In this document: piece by piece, positions 61,185 to 64,000 of the stretch
Numbering within the stretch: the stretch's first letter is position 1
Layout of the letters: every line of letters begins with the position of its first letter
Source: Flavobacterium sp.
GTDB taxonomy: Bacteria; Bacteroidota; Bacteroidia; Flavobacteriales; Flavobacteriaceae
Assembly (NCBI RefSeq): GCF_027533505.1
Contig: NZ_JAPZUB010000010.1
Location: 1-64,000, forward strand
Reading direction: 5' to 3'
Length of the DNA stretch: 64,000 nt
Made by a program: the position numbers and the translations under genes
The notes under the pieces: model-generated
Databases searched by the model: none
Told to the model about the DNA's origin: nothing
Seen by the model: only the letters and a program-made list of their open reading frames with translations

Positions 61185-61270
61185 ATATTGCAATATGCAA
61201 TATTATACATTATTTTCCTCTAAAACAACATTCTAACGGCCTATATTTCATATTGCGATATACGATATTT
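61185..61270. promoter_or_regulatory. paired operator-like repeats upstream of HTH gene
   Basis: ATATTGCAATATGCAATAT and ATATTGCGATATACGATAT. Confidence 0.5.
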
Positions 61271-61325
61271 CATTGCAAAGGCTTGTGACTTTAATGAATC
61301 TTGTTTTCTTCCTGCAAGAGAGCTT

Positions 61326-64000
61326 TTAATACCCATCAAACAACGTCTCTTGATAGACATTCCCATTAAACTTATTAATCAATTCCCGGATAAACTCGTA
61401 ATGTTTGACATAGGGGTTGGGAACCATGATCAATTGTACATTTTTTCGTTGAATTAGCTCCTTTTTGAGTTTGTCGGAGGTCATGGTTCTTTTGTTGTGG
61501 TAATGCTCTGACCCATTTAATTCAAAAATGACTTTGGGTTGGTTGTTTTCGTAGAGTACGCCATCGAATTCTTTTTTGTTGACTAATGGGTTATCGCGCT
61601 CTTCGGGAAATACCGTGCTTACTTTTACATTTCTGCGAAATTGGGTGCCTTTGATCGAACAGTACTGGTGCATGGTTTTGTAGAATTCATCTTCAAACTT
61701 CGAATTGTTGGAAAAACCAATCGTCAACTTATTGACTTGGCTTTGGGCTACTTCTGTAGTCCCATTATGGTAGGCATAGGCAATCAATGCATATAAATCG
61801 TCGTCTTTTTGGGACAAGGTTTTAATGGCGTCAAAGTCGGCAACCACAATTAAATTTTCTTTGGCACGGGTAACTCCCACATTCAACAATTCACTATTGT
61901 TTTTAATCCAATCATAGGTCTTTGGAGACGTTTTGGTGGACAAGGCCGTAGAGATAATTATCGTTTTGTTTTCTTGTCCCTGTACTTTGTGAATGGTACC
62001 ACAACTTACCGAGGGATGAATGGTGCCGGCTTTTTTGGCTTCATTGAGATAGTAATTGATGACTTCCTCTTGATGGCGGAAAGGCGTTAGAATAAATACA
62101 TCCGATAAATTATTGTTTTGGATATAGTCGACTATAGCTAAAGCTTCTTCTACCTGTCCATTTTTATTTTTTTGATGGACATTGGCTACCGAAAGTAATT
62201 TAACCATGCCCGTGTTCCCCACAGCCGTCAGGTTTAAGCGCTGGTCGTAAAAACGCTTGTTTGAATAGTTAATGATTTTTTGGCCGCAACGGTAATGGTA
62301 GCTCAATAAAATCTCTCGCGAAATGGCGTCTATTTTTTTATAGGCCGAGAGTATCGAATTATGGTAATAGTCGTATTCCTCTTTGATTTTAAACTGTTGT
62401 ACCAGTTTACTGTTTTTCTCTTTATCAAAAACGATGATGGGTTTCAGTTGGTTGGTATCCCCTATCAACACCATATTTTTACACTTGGATATGGGAATCA
62501 AACTGGTAGGAATTTCGCATTGCCCTGCTTCATCGATGGTCAACAAATCAAACTTAAAGCGCTGCCCCAAACGTCGGCTCGAAATATTGGTGGTGAGGAT
62601 GATGGGAAATACTTTGGTTAGCTTTTCCAGATTCTTATCGTTTGATAGCCAAGTATTGAATTCTTTGACTTGTTCGTTCTCCTCTTGGATATGCAAAATT
62701 TCAATTAATTCGATATAGTCTTTCGTTCGTAAACGTTTGATGTATTTCAGCGACTCGAAATAAAAGTACTGGAGTAAACTGTAGTTGTCTTTGATGATTT
62801 CGAATATCCCTTTGATATCTTCATCGGTCGTTTCGGGAATAGTATTGATTTTGTTGAGTAGTCTCTCGCGTTCTTGCTCTAATAGCCAGTACTTCCCTTT
62901 GGCCAACAAACCGTCAATAAACTCTAGGTTTTGCAATAAATCGGTACGCTCCTCGTATTGTTGAAGCTTACGTACCAACTGTTGGTTTTTGGCTTTTGAA
63001 TTTTCTTTCAGGTTATGCAATAGCGTTTCTTTGGGCACATCATTAGTTTTGTAGTCGTACAATTTTTTGATGGTTTGCAGGGCTTCCAGTGTGCATTGCT
63101 TATTTCCTAGGCGAAGAAAAGGAATTAAAATCTCTTTATTTTTATAGGTGCCAAGATGCAGTTTTTCTTTGATCCCATCAATAGGTACATTGTTATTGGA
63201 GGTAATAAGCACCGTTTTATTGTTGGTTAAACAGTTCACTACGATATTCAGAATCGTTTGTGTTTTCCCGGTGCCAGGAGGGCCTTGCACATAGGTAACG
63301 GGATATTTCAACGAATTGTAAATGGTGCGTAGTTGGTCAATATTTACATTTTTATCGTACAATACGATGTGGGGTTCAGCCCTATTCTTTCGGTCCAACA
63401 ACGAAGAATTTTTAAAAAATGCTTTTAAAGGGATTTGCATTTCTTGGTTTTCATATTCGTTATGAATCTGCTCAAATATGGGGGCAATGTCAATTTTGGA
63501 ATAGCCAAGTACGACAATTTCGGGTCGGGTGTTGGGCAATTCGCCTTGTTTGAAATTTTCGCTAATGGAGTGTATCGTTTCGGCGGGGGCATCCAAATAC
63601 TGTTCTTCAAAATCGGATGGATTCAAATCCGTATAATACGATAAGGAATATTTGATGTCTTTGATGTAAAAATTGGGATTGAAGTGCGTAGCAGTTCCTA
63701 CCCGTAGGGTTTTCTTTACGGGGTCGTAGGTCAGTTCGCGATAGGCAACCACAAATTTACCTTTGGACTCTAGGTCAATTGAAAATTCGCATAGTGCTAA
63801 TTTATAGTCGTAATGTTTTGTATAATCATCATGGTAAATTTTCTTGATAATTTGTTTTTGCTGCTCGCTTGAAAGTGGATAGGGATTATTGTCCTTTAGG
63901 ACTGACAAATCAATTGCTTCAATAAGATGTGTATTGTGCAAAAAGGGGTCGTTATTGGCTTTGTGGCATTCGAGATAATAATTCAAAATATCATTGTTGT
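61326..64000 (-). CDS. SF1 (Upf1-like) helicase with C-terminal PD-(D/E)xK-like nuclease domain; 5' end beyond window
   Basis: YVQGPPGTGKTQTI, LTIDEAGQCE, GTIHKVQGQE, NVGVTRAKENLIVV; KEFDGVLYENNQPKVIFELNGSEHY; frame remains open to 64000. Confidence 0.88.
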   Translation of the reverse strand, partial: NNDILNYYLECHKANNDPFLHNTHLIEAIDLSVLKDNNPYPLSSEQQKQIIKKIYHDDYTKHYDYKLALCEFSIDLESKGKFVVAYRELTYDPVKKTLRVGTATHFNPNFYIKDIKYSLSYYTDLNPSDFEEQYLDAPAETIHSISENFKQGELPNTRPEIVVLGYSKIDIAPIFEQIHNEYENQEMQIPLKAFFKNSSLLDRKNRAEPHIVLYDKNVNIDQLRTIYNSLKYPVTYVQGPPGTGKTQTILNIVVNCLTNNKTVLITSNNNVPIDGIKEKLHLGTYKNKEILIPFLRLGNKQCTLEALQTIKKLYDYKTNDVPKETLLHNLKENSKAKNQQLVRKLQQYEERTDLLQNLEFIDGLLAKGKYWLLEQERERLLNKINTIPETTDEDIKGIFEIIKDNYSLLQYFYFESLKYIKRLRTKDYIELIEILHIQEENEQVKEFNTWLSNDKNLEKLTKVFPIILTTNISSRRLGQRFKFDLLTIDEAGQCEIPTSLIPISKCKNMVLIGDTNQLKPIIVFDKEKNSKLVQQFKIKEEYDYYHNSILSAYKKIDAISREILLSYHYRCGQKIINYSNKRFYDQRLNLTAVGNTGMVKLLSVANVHQKNKNGQVEEALAIVDYIQNNNLSDVFILTPFRHQEEVINYYLNEAKKAGTIHPSVSCGTIHKVQGQENKTIIISTALSTKTSPKTYDWIKNNSELLNVGVTRAKENLIVVADFDAIKTLSQKDDDLYALIAYAYHNGTTEVAQSQVNKLTIGFSNNSKFEDEFYKTMHQYCSIKGTQFRRNVKVSTVFPEERDNPLVNKKEFDGVLYENNQPKVIFELNGSEHYHNKRTMTSDKLKKELIQRKNVQLIMVPNPYVKHYEFIRELINKFNGNVYQETLFDGY

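Overview
This 64 kb window looks like a chromosome segment of a Bacteroidota/Flavobacteriia-type bacterium (inference from gene content; no rRNA or tRNA gene was recognised). The left and middle parts contain: a cluster of genes each broken by a single A/T-homopolymer indel (0.1-4 kb); an acyl-CoA synthetase; a tightly overlapping glycan-catabolism operon without SusC/D (GH127-like, GH92, MFS, isomerase, PhyH) with a divergent AraC regulator; a proton-pumping-type proteorhodopsin divergent from a blh-like retinal-synthesis gene; dnaK; an M16 peptidase; and a GH130/GT/BON/USP/MlaEFD operon followed by an unusual receiver-Crp/Fnr fusion regulator. Two intergenic arrays built from the same 7-bp and 8-bp periodic modules lie at 25.3-25.8 and 39.5-40.4 kb. 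A 22-bp-phased A-tract element occurs twice (40.58-40.66 and 44.64-44.71 kb) around a four-gene block. The right third (44.9-64 kb) is a defence-island-like region: a type I R-M system interrupted by a large HEPN-like protein, by a candidate toxin-antitoxin-chaperone module (ART-like toxin, small protein, SecB-like chaperone; CmdTAC-like), and by fragments of a HipA-family kinase gene that the module appears to have split. Further right are GIY-YIG, DUF3800, an HTH/nucleotidyltransferase pair and an SF1 helicase-nuclease whose 3' end is duplicated as a fragment. All family calls are by reading motifs, not by database search.
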